This document shows, piece after piece, positions 27,283 to 35,796 of a stretch of 64,000 nt of DNA. Position 1 is the first letter of the stretch. Every line of letters begins with the position of its first letter. The translations under genes and the position numbers were made by a program. The notes beneath the pieces are model-generated. The model had not been told where the DNA came from. It was given only the letters and a program-made list of their open reading frames with translations, and did no database searches. Origin of the DNA: Planctomycetes bacterium syqfu (lineage in GTDB: Bacteria; Planctomycetota; Phycisphaerae; Phycisphaerales; Phycisphaeraceae); NCBI GenBank assembly GCA_020974905.1, contig CP087563.1, positions 868,001-932,000 of the forward strand. The letters are read 5' to 3'.

Positions 27283-28377
27283 TTATAACACTTCACGGGC
27301 ACGCGGGAACGAACCGAGCACCGTCAATTGACGACAATGCTTGCGTGCTTCTTCCAATGCCTTGGCGACGTTCTCGTCATCGCGATGTCCCAAAAAGTCA
27401 ACAAAGAAGTAATACTCCCAGTTGACATTACGACTCGGGCGTTTGTCGATGTGCGTGAGGTTCAAACCATTGTCACGGAAGACGTCGAGCACTTCCGTCA
27501 ATGAACCGGCTTTGTGTTCGGTGGTGAACATGATGGCGGTCTTGTCATCACCACTGCGTTTGGCATTGTCACGGGAGACCACAAAAAAGCGCGTGATGTT
27601 GTTGGCAGAATCTTCAATGTTCTCAAACTGAACCTTCAAGCCATAGAGTTCACCGGCCAACACGCTACCGACTGCTGCAGCGCCTTCCTCTTTGGAAGCC
27701 ATCTCCGCAGCAAGTGACGTGGAAGCGACCGGAATTTTGTCCGCCCGTCCCAGTTGCACAGCAAGCCATTGGCGACATTGCGTAAACGCTGGCGGCTTGG
27801 AGTAGACCTTGGTGATCTTGTCCACCGGTGAGTTGGAAAGCAGGTTCTGATGCACAGCGATGAGCACTTCAGCGTAGACCGAAACGGAGTTACTCAGGAA
27901 CGCGTCAAGCGTCTCGCCGATCCCGCCATGAGCCGAGCTTTCAATGGGGACCAGGCCGTAGTCGATGTGTCCACGGGCGACTTCTTCGCAAACTGCGTGA
28001 ATCTCGCCAAGGTCGTCATACTCGACGCTGCGACCGAACTTGCGGACCGCAGCCAGGTGACTGAACGAACCGGGAGGTCCGAGGTAGCCGATGCGAAGCG
28101 GGCGTTCCAGGGCGAAACTGCCACTCATCATCTCACGCCAAATGGCTTCGAGACATTTCTGTGGCAGCGGTCCCTTGTTGTAGTTGCGGACCTGTTCGAG
28201 CACCTTCTGTTCACGTTCCGGTGCGTAAATCGGGGAGTCCAGATCGCGTTTGACTTCGCCTACCTGCACAACCACCTTGGCTCGCTCGTTGAGCAATTCG
28301 ATGATCTGTTTATCGAGTCCGTCGATCTTCTCGCGCAGGGGCGCCAACCGTGCCTGGATATCATTGTCTTGGGTCAT
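27283..28377 (-). CDS. pheA: Bifunctional chorismate mutase / prephenate dehydratase
   Basis: Makes phenylpyruvate from chorismate for phenylalanine synthesis. Domains: AroQ-type chorismate mutase (residues 1-90, LREKIDGLDKQIIELLNERA), prephenate dehydratase (93-275, beginning RIGYLGPPGSFSHLAA), and a regulatory ACT domain (283-360) for Phe feedback. The usual PIENS motif reads PIESSAHGGIGETLD, with Ser for Asn, and the ESRP loop reads DKRPSR. Length 364 aa is standard. It lies 25 bp upstream of mltA on the same strand. Confidence 0.93.
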   Translation of the reverse strand: MTQDNDIQARLAPLREKIDGLDKQIIELLNERAKVVVQVGEVKRDLDSPIYAPEREQKVLEQVRNYNKGPLPQKCLEAIWREMMSGSFALERPLRIGYLGPPGSFSHLAAVRKFGRSVEYDDLGEIHAVCEEVARGHIDYGLVPIESSAHGGIGETLDAFLSNSVSVYAEVLIAVHQNLLSNSPVDKITKVYSKPPAFTQCRQWLAVQLGRADKIPVASTSLAAEMASKEEGAAAVGSVLAGELYGLKVQFENIEDSANNITRFFVVSRDNAKRSGDDKTAIMFTTEHKAGSLTEVLDVFRDNGLNLTHIDKRPSRNVNWEYYFFVDFLGHRDDENVAKALEEARKHCRQLTVLGSFPRAREVL

Positions 28378-28398
28378 GCGGGGTATTGTAATGATTTT

Positions 28399-28505
28399 TG
28401 AGGGACTGGGGACCAGCGACGAGCCACCAGGGCCAAGACATTGAGAAAACGTTGGATTATTTCTGCCTTTTCCCTGGTCCCAAGTCGCTAGTCCCTAGTC
28501 CCTTC
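28399..28505. repeat. GGGACTAG-type inverted repeat, copy 2
   Basis: Left arm GAGGGACTGGGGACCAGCGA (from 28401) is answered by the right arm around 28472-28503 (CCCTGGTCCCAAGTCGCTAG...). The ~35-nt centre differs from copy 1. It fills the divergent gap between pheA and tatC. Confidence 0.7.
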
Positions 28506-28530
28506 TTAAAAAAACACTACAATCCTACAC

Positions 28531-29583
28531 ATGTCCGAACCGTCCACCGATGAACACGTAATGAGCTTTGGCGATCACCTGGAAGACCTGCGCAAGCGGA
28601 TGGTCCATGCGATGATCGGGACGGTGGTGATCGTGCTGGTGACGACGTATTACGGTGACCACATCGTCGCCTGGCTTCAGCAACCGTTGCACCACGCCCA
28701 ACGTCAGGCCGGACTCCCTGCCAAGACGTTTGGCTTTAGCGTGACGACCGGTTTTGCCATCTACATGCAGGTCTCGCTGATCTCCGGCATTATTCTCTCG
28801 GGACCATGGATTCTTTACCAAGCCTGGAAATTCATCGAAACCGGGCTCTATCAATCCGAAAAGAAACTGGTGCTGATTCTCGCCCCGTTCAGTGCGATCA
28901 TGACCGCCTTGGGGATCGGTTTTGCGTATTACGTGATGCTGCCGATCTGTCTGACGTTTTTGATCACCTTTACCACCAGTTACCCCGAAGCTGGCGGGGA
29001 AGGTCCGACGTTTACGGATCACTTAACACAGGTGGTCGAATCCTTCGCCAACACCGGTACGGACCGTGGTTCCAGGCAACAAAACCTCAGCCTCACCGAC
29101 CCGGACACCCCCAAAGCCCAGCACGGCATGCAGGTGCCTCTGCTCAATCAAGATCCGACCGAACCGGTCAATGGTGAGATGTGGTTTAACCGCCAATCCT
29201 CGGAATTGAAACTGCAGATTGATGGCAAGATCAAGTCCATCCCCCTGGCCACCGACTCGCTGATGAGTCCACTCATTGAGATCGGCCAATACATCAACTT
29301 CGTCACCTACCTGACACTTGGTGTGGTCGTCGCCTTCCAACTCCCCCTGCTGATGCTGATCATCGGTTTCACCGGCATACTCCCCCCGCAACTCATCAGC
29401 AAATACCGCCGTCACTGCGTCTTCGTCTGTTTCGTCCTCGGTGCGTTCCTCACCCCCGCGGACCCGATCAGCATGGTGGTTCTTGCTGTGCCGCTGTGGT
29501 TCCTCTTTGAGTTCGGTTTGAAGCTGATGAAACTGGTCTACCGCCCACGTGTGTTTGATGATGCGTCGGATAATGTTGAGTGA
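28531..29583 (+). CDS. tatC: Twin-arginine translocase subunit TatC with a large periplasmic insert
   Basis: Core receptor of the Tat export system. 350 aa against the usual 240-260. Helices 1-3 lie at about 25-42, 72-92 and 112-145, and helices 4-6 at about 255-280, 298-312 and 315-330. HLEDLRKRM near the N-terminus is the conserved cytoplasmic signal-binding segment. Residues 151-250, between helices 3 and 4, are an extra soluble stretch ending in GEMWFNRQSSELKLQIDGK, a motif reminiscent of phage or surface-fibre beta domains. TatA/TatB are not in the window. Confidence 0.92.
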   Translation: MSEPSTDEHVMSFGDHLEDLRKRMVHAMIGTVVIVLVTTYYGDHIVAWLQQPLHHAQRQAGLPAKTFGFSVTTGFAIYMQVSLISGIILSGPWILYQAWKFIETGLYQSEKKLVLILAPFSAIMTALGIGFAYYVMLPICLTFLITFTTSYPEAGGEGPTFTDHLTQVVESFANTGTDRGSRQQNLSLTDPDTPKAQHGMQVPLLNQDPTEPVNGEMWFNRQSSELKLQIDGKIKSIPLATDSLMSPLIEIGQYINFVTYLTLGVVVAFQLPLLMLIIGFTGILPPQLISKYRRHCVFVCFVLGAFLTPADPISMVVLAVPLWFLFEFGLKLMKLVYRPRVFDDASDNVE

Positions 29584-29601
29584 TTGTTTTCAAGACAATT
29601 T

Positions 29602-29655
29602 TACCACAGAGACACAGAGGGCTCAGAGGGCTCAGAGGTAAGAGAGAAGCATTTC
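29602..29655 (+). repeat. ACCACAGAGACACAGAG repeat, left copy
   Basis: TACCACAGAGACACAGAGG followed by two GGCTCAGAGG units and AAGAGAGAAG. A matching inverted copy lies at 30278-30321. This type of element is known as a dispersed intergenic sequence in several planctomycetes and verrucomicrobia. Confidence 0.65.
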
Positions 29656-29819
29656 TGTTTTTACAGGGAGGGTAGAATGTAGTGAAACCTATCCGATGCG
29701 ATCAGTCTCACAACCCGATAAGTAGTCCACGCACCTACACAATACCAATTACAAACTAAACTTGCCTATAAAGATTCTATCGTATACAGACGATAGACAA
29801 TCTATTCTGGAGGTGCTAT

Positions 29820-30251
29820 GTGGCTGAATCCATCTTGATTATCTCAAGTTTGATATATTTTTTGATTGCGAATAAGACAATCGAATGGCGAACGCTACAA
29901 CTGCTCGGCATGCCATTTTGTGTTCCACAGATGTATCACACCAAACCTCAAAGATATGAAATATTTTGTATTTTACTTCTAGCCACAACAGTTATCAGTT
30001 GTTCACAAGTAACAAAATTTCCATGGTGGATTGGTGCTATCATTATCAGTTTTATTTATATTTTCCCATTCTCCCATGGAAGAAAAAATGCTTTCCGTAT
30101 CTACAGGTACGAAATGGCAGACACTTTACAATATGAAGATGATCCTGAGATGCGAGAACATTTAATCACAGAATCACAGAAATCCAATCTTCAACTGTTA
30201 AGCGACATAAAGCAAAAAGAACATTTTGCAAAGCTTCGTGGCTCATATTAA
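29820..30251 (+). CDS. Small membrane protein, function unknown
   Basis: 143 aa; not recognised. The GTG at 29820 is chosen because GGAGG lies at 29809-29813. Hydrophobic segments at about residues 3-17, 47-60 and 68-84, then a charged cytoplasmic-looking tail (residues 90-143). Base composition is visibly more AT-rich than the neighbours. A 7-bp hairpin (29777-29796) lies just before the ribosome site. The gene is bracketed by inverted ACCACAGAG repeats, which suggests an insertion. Confidence 0.6.
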   Translation: MAESILIISSLIYFLIANKTIEWRTLQLLGMPFCVPQMYHTKPQRYEIFCILLLATTVISCSQVTKFPWWIGAIIISFIYIFPFSHGRKNAFRIYRYEMADTLQYEDDPEMREHLITESQKSNLQLLSDIKQKEHFAKLRGSY

Positions 30252-30277
30252 TCAGCCAATCAACTACTGTACAAAAA

Positions 30278-30321
30278 ATTCTTCTCTCTTAACTCTGAGT
30301 CCTCAGCGCCTCTGCGGTTAA
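30278..30321 (-). repeat. ACCACAGAG repeat, right (inverted) copy
   Basis: Read on the minus strand: TAACCGCAGAGGCGCTGAGG then CTCAGAGTTAAGAGAGAAG. It is the inverted counterpart of 29602-29655, with the gene at 29820 between them. Confidence 0.65.
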
Positions 30322-30343
30322 AAATGACTTGCCTGCCTTGGCA

Positions 30344-31684
30344 TCACTCGCCAATGACCTTCTTACGCCGCAGGATGTGATGGTAATGCTGAGCAAATCG
30401 GTGGGCTTCGTCACGGATGGCCTGACAGACTTTGAGACCCGGATTCTCGCGGCCTAACTTGATGGGCTCATTCTGGAATTGTGTGTAAATCAACTCTTCC
30501 TTTTTGGCCAGCGAGATCACCATCGGCGGTTTGATGTCCACATTTTCGAAGACTTCCAAGGCTGCATGGAGTTGGCCGATGCCGCCGTCGATGATGATGA
30601 CGTCGGGGTAGAGTTCGTTGCCTTGTGCTGCTTCGCGGTAACGACGGGAGACGACTTCGCGGATGGAGGCATAGTCGTCATTGCCACCGGGGACGGTCTT
30701 GATCTGGTAGCGACGGTACTCGGATTTGAGGGGGCGACCATCGACGAAACAGACCTTGCTGCCCACGGTTTCGTTGCCTTGCAGATGAGCGATGTCGATG
30801 CATTCGATGCAGCGGATGGGCTCTGAAATACCCAGCGTTTTTTGCAGCGATGCCATGCCCTTGGCAGGGTCCGCGTAGAAGGTTTCGGCTTCGGGTTGCC
30901 AATTCTGTTTGACCTTGCCACGCTCGTCGAGTTTTTCCAGTGCTTTGATCTGGTCACGCAGAACCGCTGCTTTTTCAAACTCCAGGTTTTTGGATGCTTG
31001 AAGCATTTCCTCTTTGAACTCGCGGATCATCACCGAGCGTTTGGACTCCAGGAATCGGACGAAACGGTTGATGTCCGCCCGGTAGGCTTCCTTGGAGATT
31101 TTATCCCCGCAGGGCGCGGTGCATTGCTTGATCGGGTAGAGCAGGCAGGGTCGAAAGAATTTCTTGCGTGAGTCGTCCTCGCGAATATCCAAATGGCAGG
31201 TTCGGAACTTAAAGACCCGTTGAAGCAGCTGGACCGACTCCCGCAGCGCATTGACATTGGTGAACGGCCCGAAAATCTTGGCCCCCTTGAACTCCGGATC
31301 ACCGGGTTGACGGGTGATGAAAACGCCCGGGTAATCATCACGCATGGTGATGGCCAGGTACGGGAAGGTCTTGTCATCGGTGAGAAGGACGTTAAATCGC
31401 GGGTGGATGTCCTTGATCAGCCGATTCTCAGTCAGCAGGGCTTCCCACTCGCCTTCACACTCCAGGTAATCAAAGTCCTCGACCACATCGAGCATGGGCT
31501 GTTTGCGTGGGCCGAGGTCTGCTGAGGGGATGAAATAGCTGCTGACCCGGTTGGGAAGCTTGGAGGCTTTGCCGACGTAGATGACGACGCCTTTTTCGTC
31601 TTTCATCAGGTACACACCGGGGACCGGCGGGAGTTTGCGGGCCTTTTCCAGCAGTCGCTTGAGCTTGTCATCACGGTCGGACAT
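30344..31684 (-). CDS. uvrC: Excinuclease ABC subunit C, short form lacking the HhH domain
   Basis: Nucleotide-excision-repair nuclease that makes the dual incision with UvrB. 446 aa from ATG 31684. N-terminal GIY-YIG nuclease (PGVYLMKDEKGVVIYVGKAS, residues 22-41), a cysteine group like the UvrC 4Fe-4S site, a UVR motif (LEFEKAAVLRDQIKALEKL), and the RNase H-like 5' nuclease with CIDIAH and IIDGGIGQL. It stops at HHILRRKKVIGE, so the tandem helix-hairpin-helix tail of the ~600-aa family is absent. The longer upstream frame (to 31933) crosses repeats and is rejected. Confidence 0.9.
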   Translation of the reverse strand: MSDRDDKLKRLLEKARKLPPVPGVYLMKDEKGVVIYVGKASKLPNRVSSYFIPSADLGPRKQPMLDVVEDFDYLECEGEWEALLTENRLIKDIHPRFNVLLTDDKTFPYLAITMRDDYPGVFITRQPGDPEFKGAKIFGPFTNVNALRESVQLLQRVFKFRTCHLDIREDDSRKKFFRPCLLYPIKQCTAPCGDKISKEAYRADINRFVRFLESKRSVMIREFKEEMLQASKNLEFEKAAVLRDQIKALEKLDERGKVKQNWQPEAETFYADPAKGMASLQKTLGISEPIRCIECIDIAHLQGNETVGSKVCFVDGRPLKSEYRRYQIKTVPGGNDDYASIREVVSRRYREAAQGNELYPDVIIIDGGIGQLHAALEVFENVDIKPPMVISLAKKEELIYTQFQNEPIKLGRENPGLKVCQAIRDEAHRFAQHYHHILRRKKVIGE

Positions 31685-31694
31685 ACACGCATTA

Positions 31695-31905
31695 TAGGGA
31701 CAGGCAGTCGGGAGTAGTGAACAGGGAGTCGGGAAACACCGCTTACGCGCGAGAATCTTTACTTTGGATAGTTGGAAAGATGTGATGCGGCCCGTCAGAA
31801 CCGTTCCCTCTGGTTGCTCATCTGGCGGCTTGTGTTTGGCTACAGAGATTTTCAAACATCCGACCCAACGTAATCTGAGCCTACTCCCTACTCCCTTTCT
31901 CATAA
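31695..31905. repeat. GGGAGTAGTGA-type inverted repeat, copy 3 (long centre)
   Basis: Left arm CAGTCGGGAGTAGTGAACAG (from 31702) plus a repeated GGGAGTCGGGA, and a right arm near 31878-31900 (CCTACTCCCTACTCCCTTT). The centre is about 145 bp, much longer than in the other copies, as if something had inserted there. Confidence 0.55.
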
Positions 31906-31998
31906 ACCCGATAACTAAATTTCGTTCGCACACGGCGCATCAAATCCGTTTAAATCAGATTAATCCATCCGTTCATCCGGGTGAAAAGCAAAAATGAC

Positions 31999-32026
31999 TT
32001 GACGAGAGTCGCTGAACCTGTATCCT
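31999..32026 (+). promoter_or_regulatory. Sigma-70-like promoter for fusA
   Basis: TTGACG at 31999-32004 and TATCCT at 32021-32026 with a 16-bp spacer. Transcription would begin near 32033, giving a long untranslated leader. Confidence 0.45.
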
Positions 32027-32307
32027 ACGGCACTTTGCCACGCCCGGTGACATGGCTGTACTTACAGACCATCTATTGTTATGATGTGGGGCTTGGCATC
32101 AAACGCGCCATCTGACCTGCAGATTATTGACTCACAGGCACCACTCCGAAAGGTCACCTTGTGGCTAATCGGATACCTGCGATGGCTGGCTGACTGATTG
32201 TCTCAGAACGGCCAATGGTGTCAGACTAGGCTTCTTACGGATGAGAAGCGACAGAAAGATTTTTGGAAATGACAACGGCTACGACGTCCCCAAATGAGGC
32301 TAAGAAA

Positions 32308-34425
32308 ATGAGTGTTCTGGACTTTTACCGTAACTTTGGTATCTGTGCTCACATCGACGCGGGTAAGACCACCGTCACCGAACGTGTGCTCTACTACACC
32401 GGCAAGAACTACAAGATGGGTGAAGTGCACGAAGGTACCGCCACCATGGACTTCCTCGTTGAAGAACAACAGCGTGGTATCACCATTCAGTCGGCTGCAA
32501 CCACCTGCCCGTGGATCCGCAACGACAAGACCTACACCATGAACCTCATCGACACCCCCGGCCACGTCGACTTCACCATTGAAGTGGAACGTTCCATGCG
32601 TGTCCTCGACGGCGCAGTCGTCGTCTTCGACGGTAAAGAAGGCGTCGAAGCCCAGTCCGAAACCGTCTGGCGTCAGGCTGACCGTTACAACGTCCCCCGT
32701 ATTTGTTTCATCAACAAGATGGACAAGATGGGTGCTGACTTCGAATACTCCTTTAAAACCATCATCGAACGCCTCGGTGCCAACCCTGTTGCGGTTCAGA
32801 TTCCCATCGGTAAAGCGGACACCCTCGAAGGCGTCATCGACCTGCTGGGCATGAAAGCATACTACTTCTCCACTGAAGACCTCGGTGCCAAGGTCGAAGA
32901 ACGTGAAATCCCCGCAGACCTGCTTGAAACCGCTGAAAAGTGGCGTCACGACCTGTTCGAAAAGGCTGCTGAACAAGACGACGAACTGACTGAAAAATAC
33001 CTGATGGAAGAAGAAATCACGGTTGACGAAATCCGTGCAGCACTTCGTAAGGGCACCATCGCCCGTACCATCTGCCCGACCTTCTGCGGTTCGGCTCTGA
33101 AGAACATCGGTGTGCAACGCCTGCTCGACGGCGTCGTTGATTACCTGCCCTGCCCGACAGAAGTTCCTGAAATTCAGGGTACGGCTGTCGACGACCCGGA
33201 CAAAAAAATGTCCCGTCCCCATGACCGCGAAGCGCCGTTCTCTGCATTGGCATTCAAGGTTGTCTCCGATCAGCATGGCGACTTGACCTACATCCGCATC
33301 TACTCCGGCACCCTTGAAAAGGGTACCCGCGTGCTTAACGCTGCCAGCGGCAAAAAGGAAATCATCTCCCGCGTGTTCGAAATGCACGCCAAGGATCGTA
33401 TCGCTCAGGAAGCGGTTTACGCCGGTCAGATCGTTGCCATCGTGGGTCTGAAGAACACGAATACCGGTGACACCCTCTGTGACCCGGACAACCCGATCAT
33501 CCTCGAACGCATGGATTTCCCAGAACCCGTGATCAGCATGTCCATCGAACCTGCATCACAGGGCGACAAGGACAAGCTTGGCGACGCACTGGGTGTCATC
33601 CGTCGTGAAGACCCCAGCTTCCAAAGCCACTTCGACGAAGAAACCGGCCAGACCATCATCGCGGGTATGGGCGAACTTCACCTTGAAATTATCGTCAACA
33701 AACTCACCCGTGACATGAAGATCGGCGTGAACGTCGGTAAGCCCCGCGTGGCCTACAAGGAAACCATCACGGGTTCTGCGACCGCTCGCGGTGTCCACAA
33801 GAAGCAGTCTGGTGGTCGCGGTCAGTTTGGTGACTGTACCATCACCATTGAACCCTTCACCGAAGAACAAGCTGAAGAAGCCGGTCTCAAGTTCATCGAC
33901 GGCCTGGCCTTCGAAAACAAGATCGTCGGTGGTTCGATTCCCAAGGAATACATCCCCTCCGTGGAAGTCGGCTGTCGTGCCGCTGCCAAGAGCGGTGTCC
34001 TCGCTGGCTTCAACCTGCTTAACACCAAGGTCACCCTCATCGACGGTTCTTACCACGATGTTGACTCCTCGCAGGTTGCCTTCGAACAAGCCGGTATGCT
34101 CGGCTTCCGCGAAGCTGCTCGCAAGGCCGGTCTTGAACTGCTTGAACCGTTCATGAAGGTCGTCGTCACCACCCCCGAAGAATTCGTCGGTAACGTCTCT
34201 GGTGACCTTAACCGTCGTCGTGCCCTGATCAGCGAATCCGAACAGCGTGGCAATGCTCGTCTGCTCACCGCTGAAGCGCCGCTGAGCGAAATGTTCGGTT
34301 ACGCTTCGACGTTGCGTGGCATGACGCAGGGTCGTGCAAGCTTCTCGATGGAACCGCTGGAATACCGCATCGTCCCTGGCAACATCGCCAAGACGATCCT
34401 CGAAGAAGGCGAAAAGTCCAAGTAA
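32308..34425 (+). CDS. fusA: Translation elongation factor G
   Basis: Ribosomal translocase GTPase. From ATG 32308 (GAGG at 32295-32298) the product is 705 aa; ATG 32269 or TTG 32263 would add 13-15 residues. G1 motif [10 protein letters not shown]2 around [12 protein letters not shown]3 DTPGHVDF and G4 NKMDKMG are intact, and domains II-V follow at normal length. Codon use is strongly biased (GAA, AAC, GGT, CGT), as expected of a highly expressed gene. It is monocistronic, with a strong terminator 36 bp downstream. Confidence 0.96.
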   Translation: MSVLDFYRNFGICAHIDAGKTTVTERVLYYTGKNYKMGEVHEGTATMDFLVEEQQRGITIQSAATTCPWIRNDKTYTMNLIDTPGHVDFTIEVERSMRVLDGAVVVFDGKEGVEAQSETVWRQADRYNVPRICFINKMDKMGADFEYSFKTIIERLGANPVAVQIPIGKADTLEGVIDLLGMKAYYFSTEDLGAKVEEREIPADLLETAEKWRHDLFEKAAEQDDELTEKYLMEEEITVDEIRAALRKGTIARTICPTFCGSALKNIGVQRLLDGVVDYLPCPTEVPEIQGTAVDDPDKKMSRPHDREAPFSALAFKVVSDQHGDLTYIRIYSGTLEKGTRVLNAASGKKEIISRVFEMHAKDRIAQEAVYAGQIVAIVGLKNTNTGDTLCDPDNPIILERMDFPEPVISMSIEPASQGDKDKLGDALGVIRREDPSFQSHFDEETGQTIIAGMGELHLEIIVNKLTRDMKIGVNVGKPRVAYKETITGSATARGVHKKQSGGRGQFGDCTITIEPFTEEQAEEAGLKFIDGLAFENKIVGGSIPKEYIPSVEVGCRAAAKSGVLAGFNLLNTKVTLIDGSYHDVDSSQVAFEQAGMLGFREAARKAGLELLEPFMKVVVTTPEEFVGNVSGDLNRRRALISESEQRGNARLLTAEAPLSEMFGYASTLRGMTQGRASFSMEPLEYRIVPGNIAKTILEEGEKSK

Positions 34426-34460
34426 GCAACGCAGTCACATGACTGATGCTGATAAAACAA

Positions 34461-34499
34461 AACGCCCTGGCGAGTCACGATTCGCCAGGGCGTTTTTTG
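34461..34499. terminator. Bidirectional intrinsic terminator after fusA
   Basis: A 13-bp perfect GC-rich stem (34461-34473 with 34482-34494), an 8-nt loop and TTTTTT on the plus strand; the minus strand also reads into TTTTGTTTT. It serves fusA and the convergent GH172 gene. Confidence 0.92.
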
Positions 34500-34548
34500 T
34501 TTCGAACCCATTCATAAAAACTGCTTGCGGTTTAGCGCATCGTAGCTC

Positions 34549-35688
34549 TTAAATGATCTCCAATTCATCAACGCTGCCTAATTCCGGGAACGGTACACTT
34601 GGCAACTGCTGATACCAGAATGCCACCGAAGCGATGTCATCCTGCAAAGGCAGATACCGACCACCACTTCGCCAACCAATCGCCTGGATTGTCACTGCCA
34701 GGTCTTCGTGGAAACGGATCGGGTCACAGACATGCCAACGGTACATGGAGAACCGCGTCTGTGAGTTGTACACACCGTCAGGCCGGACGATGTGTGGCAC
34801 GCCCAGATACGCCGTGGTGAACTCCTGGTATTGCTTGGTTTTCTTATTCTCAAAGTTGTAGGAGCCGCCGAAGTAGTCTTCGGTGCCCGTGCCTGCAATG
34901 GTTGGGAAGCAATCTCCGCCATGTTCAGCCACTGAATCTGCAACAGAACGTCCGTGGGGGATATCGCCATCGAGGTAGAACTTGATTTCGCCTTCTCCCC
35001 ACCAACCTTTGTTGTTGAGTCCCCACGCCATGTAGGTTCCGACGTAGTGACCTTTTCCCTTGACGTTATCGAGAATGGTGTAGACCTTGCCATAGGGTAA
35101 CGGGTTGGTCCGACGGAATTGCGCGTGAAAATAGGCTGGATTATCAGGGATATCCGGATCCAGTTCGTAGTCGACCTGATAGAACAGACGAAACTCATTT
35201 TCCGGGTCACGGTTTTCAATCGTCATCCGACAATGCTTGGCAAAGGGCATCGGCCAATAGCAGTTAAAGGCGTTGCCGGGATTCACCGCGACAGGCTGAG
35301 AGTCAATCTGAGCAAACGTATCAAAGCCGGTAAACGCGGAAGCAAAGAAGTCACCGATCGGACATTCAATACTCGGGTGTTCCTGGTCATCCCAATAAAC
35401 TCTGAGAATCACATTACGATAAGCCGTTCCCGCAGGTGTCATCCAGATATGCAGGATGCGCCCGGGACCATGAATGTCCGCCATTTCAAAAACCTGCCCC
35501 GATTGGATTCCAACACAGGGTCTGACTTTCCAGCCTTGTCCCAACTCACGAGCGCAGCGGCCTTCAATCCAATTGCCATCGGAATCCTGCTGGGGTTTGA
35601 GCATCGCACCTTTAGCTTTTTCACCTTTGGGGTTCTCCGCGCAGATGGATCGGGTTTGTGCTTTGGTAACTTGTTCGAGATGTTGCAT
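34549..35688 (-). CDS. GH172-family (DUF2961) glycoside hydrolase
   Basis: 379-aa protein of the DUF2961 family, now GH172, whose known members act on difructose dianhydride or D-arabinofuranosides. Family landmarks seen: GPGRILHIWMTP near residue 75, CYWPMPFAKHCRMTIEN, and the C-terminal TIAGTGTEDYFGGSYNF with the conserved Thr-Glu-Asp. No signal peptide, so it probably works in the cytoplasm on imported oligosaccharide. It diverges from an AraC regulator gene 108 bp away. Confidence 0.85.
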   Translation of the reverse strand: MQHLEQVTKAQTRSICAENPKGEKAKGAMLKPQQDSDGNWIEGRCARELGQGWKVRPCVGIQSGQVFEMADIHGPGRILHIWMTPAGTAYRNVILRVYWDDQEHPSIECPIGDFFASAFTGFDTFAQIDSQPVAVNPGNAFNCYWPMPFAKHCRMTIENRDPENEFRLFYQVDYELDPDIPDNPAYFHAQFRRTNPLPYGKVYTILDNVKGKGHYVGTYMAWGLNNKGWWGEGEIKFYLDGDIPHGRSVADSVAEHGGDCFPTIAGTGTEDYFGGSYNFENKKTKQYQEFTTAYLGVPHIVRPDGVYNSQTRFSMYRWHVCDPIRFHEDLAVTIQAIGWRSGGRYLPLQDDIASVAFWYQQLPSVPFPELGSVDELEII

Positions 35689-35737
35689 GGTTCGTTGTCT
35701 CCTGTTTGATGTTGAGCATGTGGATTTAAAGATATCC

Positions 35738-35754
35738 TGACAATCGTCTTGTCA
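35738..35754. promoter_or_regulatory. Inverted repeat in the GH172/AraC divergent promoter region
   Basis: TGACAA-TCGTC-TTGTCA, a perfect 6-5-6 inverted repeat midway between the two divergent start codons. A candidate site for the neighbouring AraC-type regulator or another dimeric factor. Confidence 0.45.
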
Positions 35755-35796
35755 AAATGGGGTGATTTCTTAATTTTTTGTGTTATATTCTGATTC

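Larger units (their letters stand above)
31685..32307. other. Long intergenic region upstream of fusA
   Basis: About 620 bp without a gene. Its uvrC-proximal part holds a dispersed repeat (31695-31905); a sigma-70-like promoter follows at 31999-32026, then a leader of roughly 240 nt before the fusA start. I could not match the leader to a known RNA family. No tRNA or rRNA signature seen. Confidence 0.5.

Noticed and set aside
31685-31933. 5' extension of uvrC by 83 codons
   Set aside because: It crosses a dispersed repeat and has no conserved content; the GIY-YIG domain begins normally after ATG 31684.
32221-33387. 388-codon open frame on the minus strand inside fusA
   Set aside because: It lies wholly opposite a highly expressed, codon-biased gene and its product is a Val/Asp/Gly/Phe-rich shadow with no domain; explained by fusA codon bias.
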